64,000 nt of DNA from Oceanobacillus halotolerans. GTDB lineage: Bacteria; Bacillota; Bacilli; Bacillales; Amphibacillaceae. This document shows, piece by piece, positions 44,650 to 54,876 of the stretch. The stretch is taken from positions 38,139 to 102,138 of the forward strand of contig NZ_WIXL01000012.1 of NCBI RefSeq assembly GCF_010993955.1. The letters are read 5' to 3'. The notes beneath the pieces are model-generated. The model had not been told where the DNA came from. It did not search any database and saw only the letters and a list, made by a program, of their open reading frames with translations. The translations under genes and the position numbers were made by a program. Position 1 is the first letter of the stretch, and every line of letters starts with the position of its first letter.

Positions 44650-46830
44650 TTAAACATCCATTTCTTCTACTTGTGCTGTAGATATTAATACTTCTCTTGG
44701 TTTACTTCCATTTTGGCCTGCAATAATCCCACGTTCCTCCATTGCATCCATTAATCTTGCAGCTCGATTGTAGCCAATCTTAAAATGACGCTGTAATAAT
44801 GATGTACTTGCTCGATTCTGTTCTGTCACAAATAGAATCGCTTCCTGCAACAACTCGTCCTCTTCTTCATCAAACGAAAGTTGTGCAAGTAAATGATCCT
44901 CTTCAAATGCATAGTCCGGTTCTTTAATAGAACGTGCATAACTGGTTACTCGCTCAATCTCTTCATCTGAAACAAACGCTCCCTGTAGTCTCACAGTACG
45001 ACTTGTTCCATTTTCCATTAATAGCATATCCCCTTTTCCAAGTAATTTTTCAGCACCATTTGTATCAATAATAGTTCGTGAATCAACTTGAGAAGATACA
45101 CTAAAGGCTATTCTTGTTGGAATATTTGCTTTAATTAAACCAGTTATAACATCCACAGATGGACGTTGTGTTGCTAATAATAGGTGGATCCCGCAAGCAC
45201 GTGCTTTTTGGGCAATTCGACTTATGGCATCTTCTACATCTTGGGGAGATATCATCATTAAATCCGCTAATTCATCTATTACTATCACAATAAATGGCAT
45301 GTGTTCATCCGTGCGATTTTCTTTTTCCATTTTTTGATTATAACGTTCAATATCTCGGACCCCTTCATGCGCTAATTTATCATACCGTTCCTCCATCTCC
45401 TGTACTGCCCATTTCAACGCCATTGTTGCAGCTTTCACATCCGTAATTACTGGTGATAAAAGATGAGGAATACCATTATAAGGTGCTAATTCTACCATTT
45501 TAGGGTCAATTAACAATAACTTTACCTCATCATAATTAGCTTTATAAATAAGACTAACAAGTATGGTATTAATACAAACACTTTTCCCTGACCCAGTGGC
45601 CCCTGCAATCAATCCATGTGGCATCTTTTGAATATTACTTATGGCAGGAGTTCCTTCAATATCCATTCCCAGGCCTACTGTTAATGGGGATGAGTTTATT
45701 CGGAACATATCCTCAGCAAATATCTCCTGCAATCCAACCATCTGCGCTTTTGGATTAGGGACCTCAATGCCGATAGTATGTTTTCCAGGAATTGGTGCTT
45801 CGATACGGATATCTTTGGCTGCCATATTTAATTTTAAATCATCACTTAAATTTTTGATTTTGCTTACCTTTACCCCCATTTCTGGTTGTACTTCAAATCT
45901 AGTTACGGTTGGTCCTTGGGTAGTATGAACTACCTTTGCCTGTACCTTAAAATACCTTAATGTCTTTTCTAACAATTGCCGTTGTTCCTTCAACCAGCCT
46001 TCATCTGTTGTATTTTGATCAATTGGATCATCTAACAAATGATAAGGTACTCTTAATGCTGTTTCTCCCTTTTCCACTTGTTTTGATGATTGTATATTGG
46101 ATGGATGTGGCTGCTTTTTATGTAACATATACTTATCATTAGCTGACATCATCACATTGAATGGGAGAGACTTATTATGCTCATCTTTCTTCTTCGTTGG
46201 TGTTTTTCTTTTTTCTCTTCGTTGATCGTGAGCACCATTATATGGTTCAGTTGTCTCTTTTATTGTATCTGCAACATGACTTAATTCCTTTTGATGATCT
46301 CCATGACGATCATCATTTTCGTTTCGAATATTAGCTTTTTCATTAATTGATTCTCTTTCTTCGTCTACTGCTTCCTTTGTTGTTTCTAAGTCATTAGCAG
46401 ATTTTCTCCGCTGTCTGACAAAAGCTGGGGTATGATCAAGTTCTTCCTTCACACATTGTTTTTGATACCCATAAATAGGTGAGGGAACCTCAGTTGGGCG
46501 AAATGGCTTTGCTTTCGCCTCAGGCTGTCCAGTGTTTTGGTTTTCTAATTGTCGAGTTAACCCAATTTGAACAGGATAATGCTCTTTACGGTCTACATTA
46601 TGTAATCTATCATTATTATTTTGTTGCCTATCGGTTATTTCTTTCACTCGATCTAGTTTCGGAGGAGTATGTGGAAGTGTGTTATTTCCTTTCTGTGGAT
46701 ATTGGTACTTCACTCTTGATTGTATTGTTCGATTCGTCGGAATGCTCTTTTTGTCTATTTCATGATCATCGTGTTCTGTCTCAAACAATGATTTTATCCT
46801 TTGCATCCATTTAGATAGCATTATCTTCAC
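44650..46830 (-). CDS. sftA: DNA translocase SftA (FtsK/SpoIIIE family)
   Basis: Soluble hexameric translocase that clears DNA from the closing septum. 726 residues, shorter than the 952 of B. subtilis. No membrane helices; about 270 charged, disordered residues come first, then the alpha/beta motor with Walker A GATGSGKS (about 410), Walker B VIVIDELADLM and a C-terminal gamma winged helix (TSLLQRHFKIGYNRAARLMDA type). Start is ambiguous: GTG at 46830 or ATG at 46821, neither with a strong site. Next to murC as in B. subtilis. Confidence 0.94.
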   Translation of the reverse strand: MKIMLSKWMQRIKSLFETEHDDHEIDKKSIPTNRTIQSRVKYQYPQKGNNTLPHTPPKLDRVKEITDRQQNNNDRLHNVDRKEHYPVQIGLTRQLENQNTGQPEAKAKPFRPTEVPSPIYGYQKQCVKEELDHTPAFVRQRRKSANDLETTKEAVDEERESINEKANIRNENDDRHGDHQKELSHVADTIKETTEPYNGAHDQRREKRKTPTKKKDEHNKSLPFNVMMSANDKYMLHKKQPHPSNIQSSKQVEKGETALRVPYHLLDDPIDQNTTDEGWLKEQRQLLEKTLRYFKVQAKVVHTTQGPTVTRFEVQPEMGVKVSKIKNLSDDLKLNMAAKDIRIEAPIPGKHTIGIEVPNPKAQMVGLQEIFAEDMFRINSSPLTVGLGMDIEGTPAISNIQKMPHGLIAGATGSGKSVCINTILVSLIYKANYDEVKLLLIDPKMVELAPYNGIPHLLSPVITDVKAATMALKWAVQEMEERYDKLAHEGVRDIERYNQKMEKENRTDEHMPFIVIVIDELADLMMISPQDVEDAISRIAQKARACGIHLLLATQRPSVDVITGLIKANIPTRIAFSVSSQVDSRTIIDTNGAEKLLGKGDMLLMENGTSRTVRLQGAFVSDEEIERVTSYARSIKEPDYAFEEDHLLAQLSFDEEEDELLQEAILFVTEQNRASTSLLQRHFKIGYNRAARLMDAMEERGIIAGQNGSKPREVLISTAQVEEMDV

Positions 46831-47010
46831 TCACTTCTACCATTTTAAATAAGTTTATCATTCTATTTTATCAGTTTTTAGTAGATTTTGTATCCCAAAA
46901 AACAAAAGAACACTTTACGTATCATTTGTTTGTTTATTAACATCGTAGGTTTACCTATAAAAAACGTAAGCGAATAAGCGCTTCTTCTTCGACATAACCA
47001 TACACGGCTC

Positions 47011-47045
47011 AAAAAAATAACCCTTGTCAGTGACAAAGGTTATTA
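47011..47045 (-). terminator. Intrinsic terminator of the ytpP-ytpQ-ytpR unit
   Basis: Minus strand: AATAACCTTTGTC pairs with GACAAGGGTTATT around ACT, followed by TTTTTTGAG. Confidence 0.92.
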
Positions 47046-47066
47046 GGTTGTTGTTCATATGAAATG

Positions 47067-47669
47067 TTATAGTGGAAAAGCACTACCCGTTTGATATTCA
47101 TCAGGTAATACGTATATCCCTTTTTCTTTCGGTGCATTTGGTAAACCTAGCTCTTTTTGTGAGCAAATCATCCCATTGGACTTTATCCCTCTTAATTCTG
47201 TTGGTTTAATTCTGAGTCCACTAGGCATGGTTGCACCTACTCTGGCTACGACGACCTTTTGACCTTTATCAACGTTTGGAGCACCACAAACGATTTGTAA
47301 TTTTTCATCTCCTACATCAACTTGACAAATACTTAATTTATCGGCATTTTCATGTTGCTGTTTGTCTTCTACATACCCTACCACAAATTTTGGACTCAAA
47401 TCAAAATCAAGTGAATCCTGTAGATTGTTTGCTTGAAATAAGGATTTTAACTCCGCAAGATGATTTTCTTTCATCTCCACTTTGCCAGTTTCGTTTATCT
47501 TTACATGACTTGAAGCATTAAAAATGTTATAGCCTAATACTTTACCTTCCTTGTCTGTAATTTTCGTAACATCCCCATATTTTTCGTGGTTCACTTCATA
47601 ACGATCCCCATCCTCTAATGGAATGATTAAAACATCTCCAATACCTTTTGGGTTATAAAACATATCCAT
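47067..47669 (-). CDS. ytpR: YtpR, tRNA-binding domain protein
   Basis: 200 residues: a DUF4479 N-terminal part (MDMFYNPKGIGDVLIIPL) and a C-terminal EMAP-type tRNA-binding domain (about 90-195) with VGYVEDKQQHENADKLSICQ, VCGAPN and the GMICSQKELGL motif, resembling the N-terminal part of PheT. Probably binds tRNA or RNA; target unknown. Starts six bases after ytpQ; last gene of the ytpPQR operon. Confidence 0.93.
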   Translation of the reverse strand: MDMFYNPKGIGDVLIIPLEDGDRYEVNHEKYGDVTKITDKEGKVLGYNIFNASSHVKINETGKVEMKENHLAELKSLFQANNLQDSLDFDLSPKFVVGYVEDKQQHENADKLSICQVDVGDEKLQIVCGAPNVDKGQKVVVARVGATMPSGLRIKPTELRGIKSNGMICSQKELGLPNAPKEKGIYVLPDEYQTGSAFPL

Positions 47670-47675
47670 TATGCA

Positions 47676-48491
47676 TCATCCTCTATTCTTATTTTCTGGT
47701 TTATTTTTTGCCATAATAAAGACTGGTTCTAGTTCCTTATCTTCATAAATAAATGGAAGCGAAGTAATAGGAATTCGTCCTTCTGCAAAAAATTTCATAG
47801 TCATTTGTGCTAATATGTCATATCCAGTTTTATTTTGAATGTCAGCTATAATTAATACATCTTGGTGAGGTACAGCAACAGCCATTTCCCCCTTACTATT
47901 TGCTTTCATTTCTTCTAAAAATGCCTCATTTAAAATTCGACTTGCATCATAACCATCTTGTTTTGCCACAAAATAAAAGTCATTTTCTGCTACAGTATCT
48001 TTTTTAAAATCATATGTTAAAGAACGCACATTAAATAATGCCATCTCATCTATTCGTTCTTTGGACCATCCTTCTTTTTCTAACATGGACGTATCAATTA
48101 ACCGGTAAGATTTACCGAGATCTAGAGCATAATACACTCTAGTCTCTGCTGTATGTTCTTTATATACAAGGGGTGTACCAGCTTTTGTTTCGGTTGCAAA
48201 TGAGGTTGCACGTATGACTGGAAAAATATGTTTCTCCATTCCCTCTAAATAATGATCTTCATTCATAATACGCAATGCTTCATTGACATGCTCTTCTAAT
48301 TCTTCAATTGCTTTTTCTCCACGTTCATTATATTTTGCGACCACATTTGGTAGTGTGATTGTTATTCCTTTTTTCGAATCTTTCCACTCAATCCGAAATG
48401 TATCTTGATCACGGTTGTAAGATGTTCGAAAATCAGGATTTTTTAATCGTTCCTCCAGTATCTTTTTCATTTTTAAACTTGTCATTTTCAT
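47676..48491 (-). CDS. ytpQ: DUF1444 protein YtpQ
   Basis: 271 residues, cytosolic, no membrane segment. Identified by family-like sequence (FPVIRATSFA, LGKSYRLIDTSMLEKEGWS, GYDASRILNE) and by position between ytpP and ytpR. Function is unknown in the family. Start ATG is 6 bases after GGAGGTAA. Operon with ytpP (15-base gap) and ytpR. Confidence 0.9.
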   Translation of the reverse strand: MKMTSLKMKKILEERLKNPDFRTSYNRDQDTFRIEWKDSKKGITITLPNVVAKYNERGEKAIEELEEHVNEALRIMNEDHYLEGMEKHIFPVIRATSFATETKAGTPLVYKEHTAETRVYYALDLGKSYRLIDTSMLEKEGWSKERIDEMALFNVRSLTYDFKKDTVAENDFYFVAKQDGYDASRILNEAFLEEMKANSKGEMAVAVPHQDVLIIADIQNKTGYDILAQMTMKFFAEGRIPITSLPFIYEDKELEPVFIMAKNKPENKNRG

Positions 48492-48506
48492 ATTATTACC
48501 TCCTGA

Positions 48507-48824
48507 CTATCTCGGTAACCCTTCCATAAATTCCTCTATTTCTTCCTTCGTTTTCCGGTCTTTAATAACAAAACGTCCTACTTCTTTTCCATTCTTAAAG
48601 GCGATGAAACTAGGAATACCAAATACATCATAGTCCTGACATATATCGATAAATTGATCACGATCAATTAATAGAAATGTGAAATCTGTATAGGCATTAT
48701 CTAACTCAGGTAAAATTGGCTCAATAACACGACAATCCGGGCACCAATCAGCAGAAAAGATAGCTAACACATTTTCTTCGTTAATAATTGTATCAAACTG
48801 GTCTCTCACTTCTAACGTTCTCAT
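48507..48824 (-). CDS. ytpP: Thioredoxin-like protein YtpP
   Basis: 105 residues, thioredoxin fold. The active site is WCPDCRV (CPDC rather than CGPC), preceded by FSADWC; the cis-Pro is in GIPSFIAFKNG. YtpP in Bacilli can act as a thiol/bacillithiol-linked reductant; its target here is unknown. First gene of ytpPQR, divergent from nothing nearby. Confidence 0.92.
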   Translation of the reverse strand: MRTLEVRDQFDTIINEENVLAIFSADWCPDCRVIEPILPELDNAYTDFTFLLIDRDQFIDICQDYDVFGIPSFIAFKNGKEVGRFVIKDRKTKEEIEEFMEGLPR

Positions 48825-48850
48825 CTACATCATCCTCCATTTATATAGAT

Positions 48851-48950
48851 CTTTTTTTTAGGCATAATTTGTTTTTTTCTTAACGTCGCAGCTTAGATAG
48901 ATTGCGACATAACGTTAGCGTGGCTTCAACCCGTCCTTTTAGCTAACTTT
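48851..48950. repeat. Partial family A repeat
   Basis: CATAATTTGTTTTTTTCTTAACGTCGCA resembles the inner left end of family A (as at 24796); it forms a hairpin TAACGTCGCA/TGCGACATAACGTTA. The right terminus is missing. Confidence 0.5.
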
Positions 48951-49015
48951 TATTGCGTCCATTCTAATACCACTATCACATGCTAAGGTAAATATGGCCC
49001 CTTATCGAACTGAAC

Positions 49016-49555
49016 TTAATCCGTATCAGCATCAAAATCATTTTCGCTAGTCTCCACAATAGACCTTGCCATTTTCATTAACTCTTTAACTTCTCTACGG
49101 ATATTTTCTTTAGTTGTATAAGTGGTGATTTTCACTCCACCTACTCCTATTTGTAATTCATAATCGTTACTATTAGGGAGAATTCGTATATATCCAAATT
49201 TGGAATCATCCTCAAATGAATGATATACTACGGATTCCTCTGTTTTAGCTGCTTGATAATTTACTTCACTAAGTGGTGACTCTAAGCGATTAAAAAAAAC
49301 AATATAAGTTTGTTCTTCATTTTGTAAAATAACATTGTGCTCATCTTCTTCTACCACTTTCAAATAGCTTGGTAAATAAAAAGAAAAAGCATCTATCTTA
49401 TGATTCGTTTCAATATTGGAAGGTTCACTAAACGTTTGTTCCGCGATATCTTTGGCTTCATTTAATATGTCTTCCTCTGGTTTTAAATTGATAGCTGTTA
49501 GAACTATAATAAAAATACATAACCCTAAAATCCAGAAAATTGATGGAAGTCGCAC
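49016..49555 (-). CDS. Membrane-anchored protein of unknown function
   Basis: 179 residues: one N-terminal helix (about 5-24, IFWILGLCIFIIVLTAI) and an extracellular domain rich in acidic residues with the block FSFYLPSYLKVVEEDEHNVILQ and YELQIGVGGVKITTYT. No lipobox. I do not recognise the family; its place between ytpP and ytoQ suggests a conserved Bacillaceae hypothetical. Start ATG after AAGGAGCGG. Divergent from ytoQ. Confidence 0.8.
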   Translation of the reverse strand: MRLPSIFWILGLCIFIIVLTAINLKPEEDILNEAKDIAEQTFSEPSNIETNHKIDAFSFYLPSYLKVVEEDEHNVILQNEEQTYIVFFNRLESPLSEVNYQAAKTEESVVYHSFEDDSKFGYIRILPNSNDYELQIGVGGVKITTYTTKENIRREVKELMKMARSIVETSENDFDADTD

Positions 49556-49703
49556 GTTAGTCCGCTCCTTGTAAATAGCACTTTTGTCCTTATTCTAGCA
49601 TACTACGACAAGAATATAGATAATAATGAGACATATCAAGTACTTTGCTTTATACTGGAAATTGTTTACGATAGTAATAACAATTGGAACTGGAGGGATA
49701 ATA

Positions 49704-50144
49704 ATGGAATTAACAGTGTATTTAGCTGGTCAGATTCATGATGACTGGCGCGAGCAGGTAAAACAAAAAGCGGTTGAGAAAGACCTACCATTAACATTCG
49801 TGGCACCTCAAACCAATCATGAACGCTCCGACAATGTTGGAGAAGACATCTTAGGAAAACAGCCAGATAATCTCTATAAGGATGATGCAGCTTCCAGTAT
49901 TAATAACTTACGTACACAAGTATTAATGGAAAAATCAGATGTAGTCATTGCGCTATTTGGTGAAAAATATAAACAATGGAACACGGCTATGGATGCAAGT
50001 GCTGCGATTACCATGAATAAACCAACAATTATTGTTAGACCAAAAGAACTCATCCATCCTTTGAAAGAATTATCCAATAAAGCGAATGTTACCGTTGAAA
50101 CTGTTGATCAAGCATTAGATGTATTAGCCTATATTTTCGAATAA
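49704..50144 (+). CDS. ytoQ: YtoQ family protein
   Basis: 146 residues, cytosolic. Starts MELTVYLAGQIHDDWREQ; conserved FVAPQTNHERSD and TQVLMEKSDVVIALFGEKYKQWN give a nucleoside 2-deoxyribosyltransferase-like Rossmann look, but no activity is established. ATG at 49704 follows GGAGGGA; the frame from 49626 is longer than the family and lacks a site. Confidence 0.92.
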   Translation: MELTVYLAGQIHDDWREQVKQKAVEKDLPLTFVAPQTNHERSDNVGEDILGKQPDNLYKDDAASSINNLRTQVLMEKSDVVIALFGEKYKQWNTAMDASAAITMNKPTIIVRPKELIHPLKELSNKANVTVETVDQALDVLAYIFE

Positions 50145-50179
50145 ACGGCATAGTGTAGATACAGCTTGGCACATAGGTG

Positions 50180-50216
50180 AAAAGACGCTTGGATTAGTTT
50201 CCAAGCGTCTTTTTTC
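50180..50216 (+). terminator. Intrinsic terminator of ytoQ
   Basis: AAAAGACGCTTGG and CCAAGCGTCTTTT form a perfect 13-base stem, followed by TTC. Confidence 0.92.
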
Positions 50217-50251
50217 ACGTTTGTGGCCGTATATTTCTCATTTTATTATTT

Positions 50252-50851
50252 GGCTATTTTCTAAAAGATTGTTACTTTCTAGTATGGAACGTCATGCATA
50301 TAAGATGCATTATGCGCAATAAATGTTTAGCATGGCTACCTTAATTCTTTATAAAGTGAGTGCTAAATTTTCACTGTGGAAAACACTCACTTTCACCACG
50401 GGCACAAGCGCGACATCTGTTCAAACTATTCGTTTTCACAGTGTCTTCTTTACCGCAGGCGGGTGTTGAGCCTCCTCGTGCTACTCGTCTTTAGGGATCT
50501 CACCTATGCCTCTTCGACGAACAGGACGTTCTAGTGTCGGCGTTGGTCACAGGACGTGACCGACGTTAGCCGACGAACTGCAGGAGTCTGCGTATATTTC
50601 CTTCGCTAGTTATGCACTATTTCACTTCTTATCAATGCACTACTAGTACAAGGCTTGATTGGAGCGTAGGACAGTCGACTCCTGCAGGAAAAGCACGTGT
50701 CCGAAGACCCCGGAGGAAGTGGTCTTCTTCCGAGGAGGCTGAGGCCGTGCCTGCGGAAAGCGACTGTCCGTAGTGAAAATCAATGTACAACTTTATTGCG
50801 CATAATATACATTATACGACGTAGAAAACAACAACGTATGCGAAAGAAGCC
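50252..50851. repeat. Composite MITE-like element, family A with nested D block (600 bp)
   Basis: Ends GGCTATTTTCTAAAAGATTG and, read inward, GGCTTCTTTCGCATACGTTG. Flanked by TTT at 50249-50251 and 50852-50854. Contains two AGGAC-loop hairpins (50519-50531 and 50545-50561) and a GC-rich D block (about 50660-50785). Lies between convergent ytoQ and the DUF84 gene. Confidence 0.85.
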
Positions 50852-50865
50852 TTTTATTTAGAAAA

Positions 50866-51378
50866 CTACTCTAGTTCATCCATCTCCATTTGTCCACGGA
50901 GTAATTGAACAACATGAGTAAACATTTCTTGTCTTGTTACAATTCCGTTGGTGAATATCCCAACTGCACCTTCTTTGTTTCTTACTTCTTTTTTGTGTGC
51001 ATATTCGTCCATGATATCCCCAAGTTCAAATCCATTTTGCAATTGATCATCTATCTCTTTTGGTAAGGCAATACGTGCTCCACTCGCAGTATAGATAGAC
51101 TGATCTTTTGTAACAAGTGCACCCCAATTACATAAATATAATTGGTCCTCCACATACATAATTCCGCCTTCTAACCCAATTCCGATATCACTTTCTTGTT
51201 GCTTTGCACAATACATTGCTCGCTGGATAGCTCCTTCTCTTGTTTCCTCATCTGAGAAAGGTTGTGCACTCACATTGGAAGGTGCATCACGATCAAATAC
51301 ATCTTCCTGTATAAAAACCGCTTTTACTGCCTGAATTTTTGTTGGATTTTTAGAACCTACTGCTATTTTCATATTCAT
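50866..51378 (-). CDS. DUF84/YjjX-type inosine/xanthosine triphosphatase
   Basis: 170 residues of the DUF84 fold that hydrolyses non-canonical purine nucleoside triphosphates. Typical motifs: VGSKNPTKIQAVKAVF at the N-terminus, IGLEGGI in the middle and NKEGAVGIFTNG near the end. House-cleaning role is from family knowledge. The gene follows ytoP by 19 bases and is probably co-transcribed. Two near-adjacent starts (M1 or M3) are possible. Confidence 0.88.
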   Translation of the reverse strand: MNMKIAVGSKNPTKIQAVKAVFIQEDVFDRDAPSNVSAQPFSDEETREGAIQRAMYCAKQQESDIGIGLEGGIMYVEDQLYLCNWGALVTKDQSIYTASGARIALPKEIDDQLQNGFELGDIMDEYAHKKEVRNKEGAVGIFTNGIVTRQEMFTHVVQLLRGQMEMDELE

Positions 51379-51397
51379 ACCTCTTGTCTTTTCTAAA

Positions 51398-52468
51398 TTA
51401 ACGTTGACGAATGGTGTCTACGGTTGATTGATCTGTTGATTTGACAAGTTTAACTAACAAATCTTTAGCTGCTTGATAATCGTCAACGTGAACAATGGAT
51501 GCAGCTGTATGAATGTAGCGAGAACATATTCCAACCACTGCAGATGGAACACCTTTACCAGAAGTATGGACACGACCTGCATCTGTACCACCTTGTGATA
51601 AGAAGTATTGATATGGTATATCATTGGACTCTGCAGTATCTAACACAAATTCACGCATTCCACGGTGGGTAATCATTGTTCTATCAAATATACGTAATAG
51701 TGCACCTTTCCCTAGTTGACCAAACTCTTTATCTTCTCCAGACATATCATTAGCAGGGGATGCGTCTAATGCAAAAAAGATATCTGGCTTAATCATATTT
51801 GCTGCCACTTGTGCACCTCTTAAACCTACTTCCTCTTGAACGGTTGCACCAGAATAGAGTTCGTTTGGCAATGTTTCGTTTTGAAGTTCTTTTAATAATT
51901 CAATTGATAACCCACAACCATATCGATTATCCCATGCTTTTGCAAGAATCTTTTTGTCATTCGCCATTGGGGTAAATGGGCAAACTGGTACTACCTGTTG
52001 ACCTGGTTTAATTCCAATTCTTTCTGCATCTTCTTTATCATCAGCACCAATATCAATTAACATATTTTTTATTTCCATCGGTTTCTTACGTTGCTCTGCT
52101 GTTAAATTATGTGGTGGAATGGAGCCGATCACACCAATTACTGGTCCATTATCTGTCATTACTTGAACACGTTGTGCGAGCATCACTTGATTCCACCATC
52201 CACCTAATGTCTGAAAGCGAATCATGCCATTTTTTGTAATTTGTGTGACCATAAAGCCAACTTCATCCATATGTCCAGCAACCATTACTTTAGGACCAGT
52301 CCCTTTTTTTATACCAAATACGCCACCTAAGTTATCTTGAATCACGTCATCTGCATAATTAGAAAGTTGATCTTTCATAAAGTTCCGAACAAGATGTTCA
52401 TTTCCAGGTGCACCTTGCAATTCCGTAAGATTTTTAAATAGTTCCATGGTTTCTTGATTCATTCCCAT
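51398..52468 (-). CDS. ytoP: M42-family aminopeptidase YtoP
   Basis: Zinc/cobalt aminopeptidase (glutamyl-aminopeptidase/deblocking type), 356 residues. Metal and catalytic residues are visible in [36 protein letters not shown] and YIHTAAS. Forms large cytosolic oligomers in the family. Start ATG follows GGAGGTATG; divergent from ytzB as in B. subtilis. Confidence 0.94.
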   Translation of the reverse strand: MGMNQETMELFKNLTELQGAPGNEHLVRNFMKDQLSNYADDVIQDNLGGVFGIKKGTGPKVMVAGHMDEVGFMVTQITKNGMIRFQTLGGWWNQVMLAQRVQVMTDNGPVIGVIGSIPPHNLTAEQRKKPMEIKNMLIDIGADDKEDAERIGIKPGQQVVPVCPFTPMANDKKILAKAWDNRYGCGLSIELLKELQNETLPNELYSGATVQEEVGLRGAQVAANMIKPDIFFALDASPANDMSGEDKEFGQLGKGALLRIFDRTMITHRGMREFVLDTAESNDIPYQYFLSQGGTDAGRVHTSGKGVPSAVVGICSRYIHTAASIVHVDDYQAAKDLLVKLVKSTDQSTVDTIRQR

Positions 52469-52636
52469 ACCTCCATCCGATTTCTATGTACCAACTTTAG
52501 TATAACGGAAATGTTTATTTCTTTTCCACTAGTTAAGTGTGATTTGTTCATCGTGTTTCGTTTTTATTTTCAGACCATTTAAGGTATACTAATGTATATT
52601 GGAAGTTGGGATAATAAAGAGTAGAGGTGAAAAAAG

Positions 52637-52951
52637 ATGGGAATGAGAAGAGCATTACTTGTTGCTGGATTAGGTGTTGCTGTAGGATATCTAGCCAAAC
52701 AACAGATCGATCAATATCAAAAAATCACACCTGAAAAGGCATTAGAAAACGCAAAAGAGATGTTTAAAAAACAAGGATCAATTAGTGGATCCTGGATTTA
52801 CATGAAACCAGAAGAAATGGAAAAGGATGGACTCCTATACACCGTTTATCGCGGTGGTATTACTAGAGAAGCAGATGGAGAAAATAAACAATATGAATTC
52901 CATGTAGATGTTGATACAGGTGCTGTAATCGGTGCTGTACAAACTGCCTAA
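52637..52951 (+). CDS. ytzB: PepSY-type small protein YtzB
   Basis: 104 residues with an N-terminal hydrophobic stretch (about 4-22, glycine-rich) and a PepSY-like domain, ending YEFHVDVDTGAVIGAV, typical of the fold. B. subtilis YtzB is the same length at the same place. Function unknown. Start ATG after AGAGGTGAA. Confidence 0.85.
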   Translation: MGMRRALLVAGLGVAVGYLAKQQIDQYQKITPEKALENAKEMFKKQGSISGSWIYMKPEEMEKDGLLYTVYRGGITREADGENKQYEFHVDVDTGAVIGAVQTA

Positions 52952-52972
52952 ATCATAAATTAGCAATAGTTT

Positions 52973-53012
52973 TGGAGTGCAAAATCGCATTGATTTTAGC
53001 ACTCCATTTTTA
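52973..53012 (+). terminator. Intrinsic terminator of ytzB
   Basis: TGGAGTGCAAAATC pairs with GATTTTAGCACTCCA (one bulge), followed by TTTTTATT. Confidence 0.88.
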
Positions 53013-53154
53013 TTGATATGACAGCATTTATAGCAATGTCTTTATTATTTAGTGTTCTTTAACTAACACACACGAGTCTATGTATATAGAGTCATTCGTA
53101 ATTTTACTAATTATCTTAAATATCTGCTTGATAGCTATCTGTAGTATTGAGGAA

Positions 53155-53811
53155 TTAACTCATATAATCCACAACTAATTCATAGCATCTTTCTTCTGTA
53201 AGATTTGCTAGCACAGTCACATATTCTAAGTGTTCCTGGGTACCACCTTTATATTTTAGCGATGCTTCCAATGCACGATCATCTCTATATTTTATCCAAT
53301 TCCGTTGTTCTTCTCTTAATTGGTCCATCTCTTCTGGTGGCAGTTGCTCCTTTAAAACTCCATAAATTTCATTTAACAATTCATCCCAAGTATCCCATCT
53401 ATCGTTTTCTACTTTTTTCAAAGCATATGTTGATAAATCTACTGCTTCCAATTCTTCCGTTTCTTTTTTAGTATCATTAAACTTTTTGAGATACTCTTCC
53501 TTTAGACTCGCATCAGTATTATTAATAGATGGGCCTTCTTCTTTTGCAGGTACATTGTTTGATGTATCCTCTGTTTTATTTGGGTTATTATTGTCTATAT
53601 CGATGGTTTCTGCTTTATTGTTGTCGGCGTTTGAGGCACTTTCTGTTGAATCTACATTAGAAGAATCGGAATTTGTGTATTGAGATGAATTGTTATTTTG
53701 CGACTGGTTGTCCGACACATCACTGGATTCATCAGATGGGCTTTCACAAGCTGCTATTAAAATTACTAATACTAAAGTAAATATTGCTAAAATTTTTCTA
53801 CTGTTTTTCAT
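53155..53811 (-). CDS. Lipoprotein with C-terminal LprI-like (DUF1311) domain
   Basis: 218 residues. Signal peptide ends in the lipobox LIAAC (Cys about 22). A 90-residue Ser/Asn/Asp-rich linker follows, then an LprI/DUF1311 domain (about 125-215) with WDELLNEIYGVLKEQL, LREEQRNWIKYRD and a late cysteine in TEERCYELV. Such domains may inhibit lysozyme, which is inference here. Start after GGAGGGC. It takes the place of malS in the B. subtilis order. Confidence 0.85.
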   Translation of the reverse strand: MKNSRKILAIFTLVLVILIAACESPSDESSDVSDNQSQNNNSSQYTNSDSSNVDSTESASNADNNKAETIDIDNNNPNKTEDTSNNVPAKEEGPSINNTDASLKEEYLKKFNDTKKETEELEAVDLSTYALKKVENDRWDTWDELLNEIYGVLKEQLPPEEMDQLREEQRNWIKYRDDRALEASLKYKGGTQEHLEYVTVLANLTEERCYELVVDYMS

Positions 53812-53967
53812 AGAATAGCCCTCCTCTTGTAATGAAAATCCCTTACAAACTTATGCGATGTGTCAAAAGAATAAGCTCACCTGTGTATACTTTAACATAA
53901 TATCTTATTTTCCCCTTATTAAATCACCTATCCGTTTGTACGAAACTATGCTGAAAATGTGTCCTCA

Positions 53968-54828
53968 TCATGATGTCTTGTATTCATATCGTTTCCGCTT
54001 GACTTCACTTACTTTTTCACCATTTTCATTAAATTGAATGGCGCGGTAATAGGCATCGTGATAGAAGGTATACCACGCGTGCTTTTTATATCCAAAATCC
54101 ATCCATTTTTCTTTTTCATGTACACTAGTGACTGGATAATCATCATATGCTAAAGCCCATAATTTATTTTGATGTGCATGTGTTGGCATAAGATCAGCCA
54201 TATGTATAAAACAATCATCCCCATCTTCAAATACAAGGATACTATGCCCGTCACTATGACCACCTGTATGGATCATTCTTAACCCTTTTACAATTTCTAA
54301 TTCGTTATCAAATGTTTGTACTTGGTCTTGAATAGGTTCCCAATTTTCTTTCCAATAGGTATTGACAGATCGAATATTCGGATTTCTCATTTCGTTCCAT
54401 TCCACAGAACATGTATAAATTGTTGCATTTGGAAAAACAGAGGTATAGGAGTCATTTTCTTTTTTCGTTAATCCACATGCATGATCAAAGTGTAAATGTG
54501 TCATCAGAACTGCATCAATATCCTTAACCGTTAATCCCAATTCAGCTAATGATGCATCTATAGAGGATTGTTCTAATACACCAAAATTACGAATCTGTTT
54601 CTCCGTTAACTTTCCATTCCCCATTCCAGAATCAATTAAGAAATTTTTTCCGTCTATTTGAAGTAATATTGGGTCTGTACGTAATTCAATTTGATTCTTC
54701 TCGTTATGGGGATATTTTTTAGACCATAATGCCTTTGGTACAACCCCAAACATAGCTCCTCCATCTAAAAAATTAACGCCTCCTTTTAGCCATGTAAAAG
54801 ATGCACGACCAATTTGAAGTTTCTCCAT
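53968..54828 (-). CDS. ytnP: Metallo-beta-lactamase-fold hydrolase YtnP
   Basis: 286 residues. The zinc motif HxHxDH is present in [12 protein letters not shown]; later ligands are in [11 protein letters not shown] and the Asp in [14 protein letters not shown]. subtilis YtnP acts as a quorum-quenching lactonase. ATG at 54826-54828 follows GGGAGGG; the longer frame from 54882 would cover the promoter region. A cre-like site lies about 50 bases upstream. Confidence 0.93.
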   Translation of the reverse strand: MEKLQIGRASFTWLKGGVNFLDGGAMFGVVPKALWSKKYPHNEKNQIELRTDPILLQIDGKNFLIDSGMGNGKLTEKQIRNFGVLEQSSIDASLAELGLTVKDIDAVLMTHLHFDHACGLTKKENDSYTSVFPNATIYTCSVEWNEMRNPNIRSVNTYWKENWEPIQDQVQTFDNELEIVKGLRMIHTGGHSDGHSILVFEDGDDCFIHMADLMPTHAHQNKLWALAYDDYPVTSVHEKEKWMDFGYKKHAWYTFYHDAYYRAIQFNENGEKVSEVKRKRYEYKTS

Positions 54829-54876
54829 TAAAAGCCCTCCCTTTCTAAGTTCAAGTTTAAACAAAGACCCCACCAT

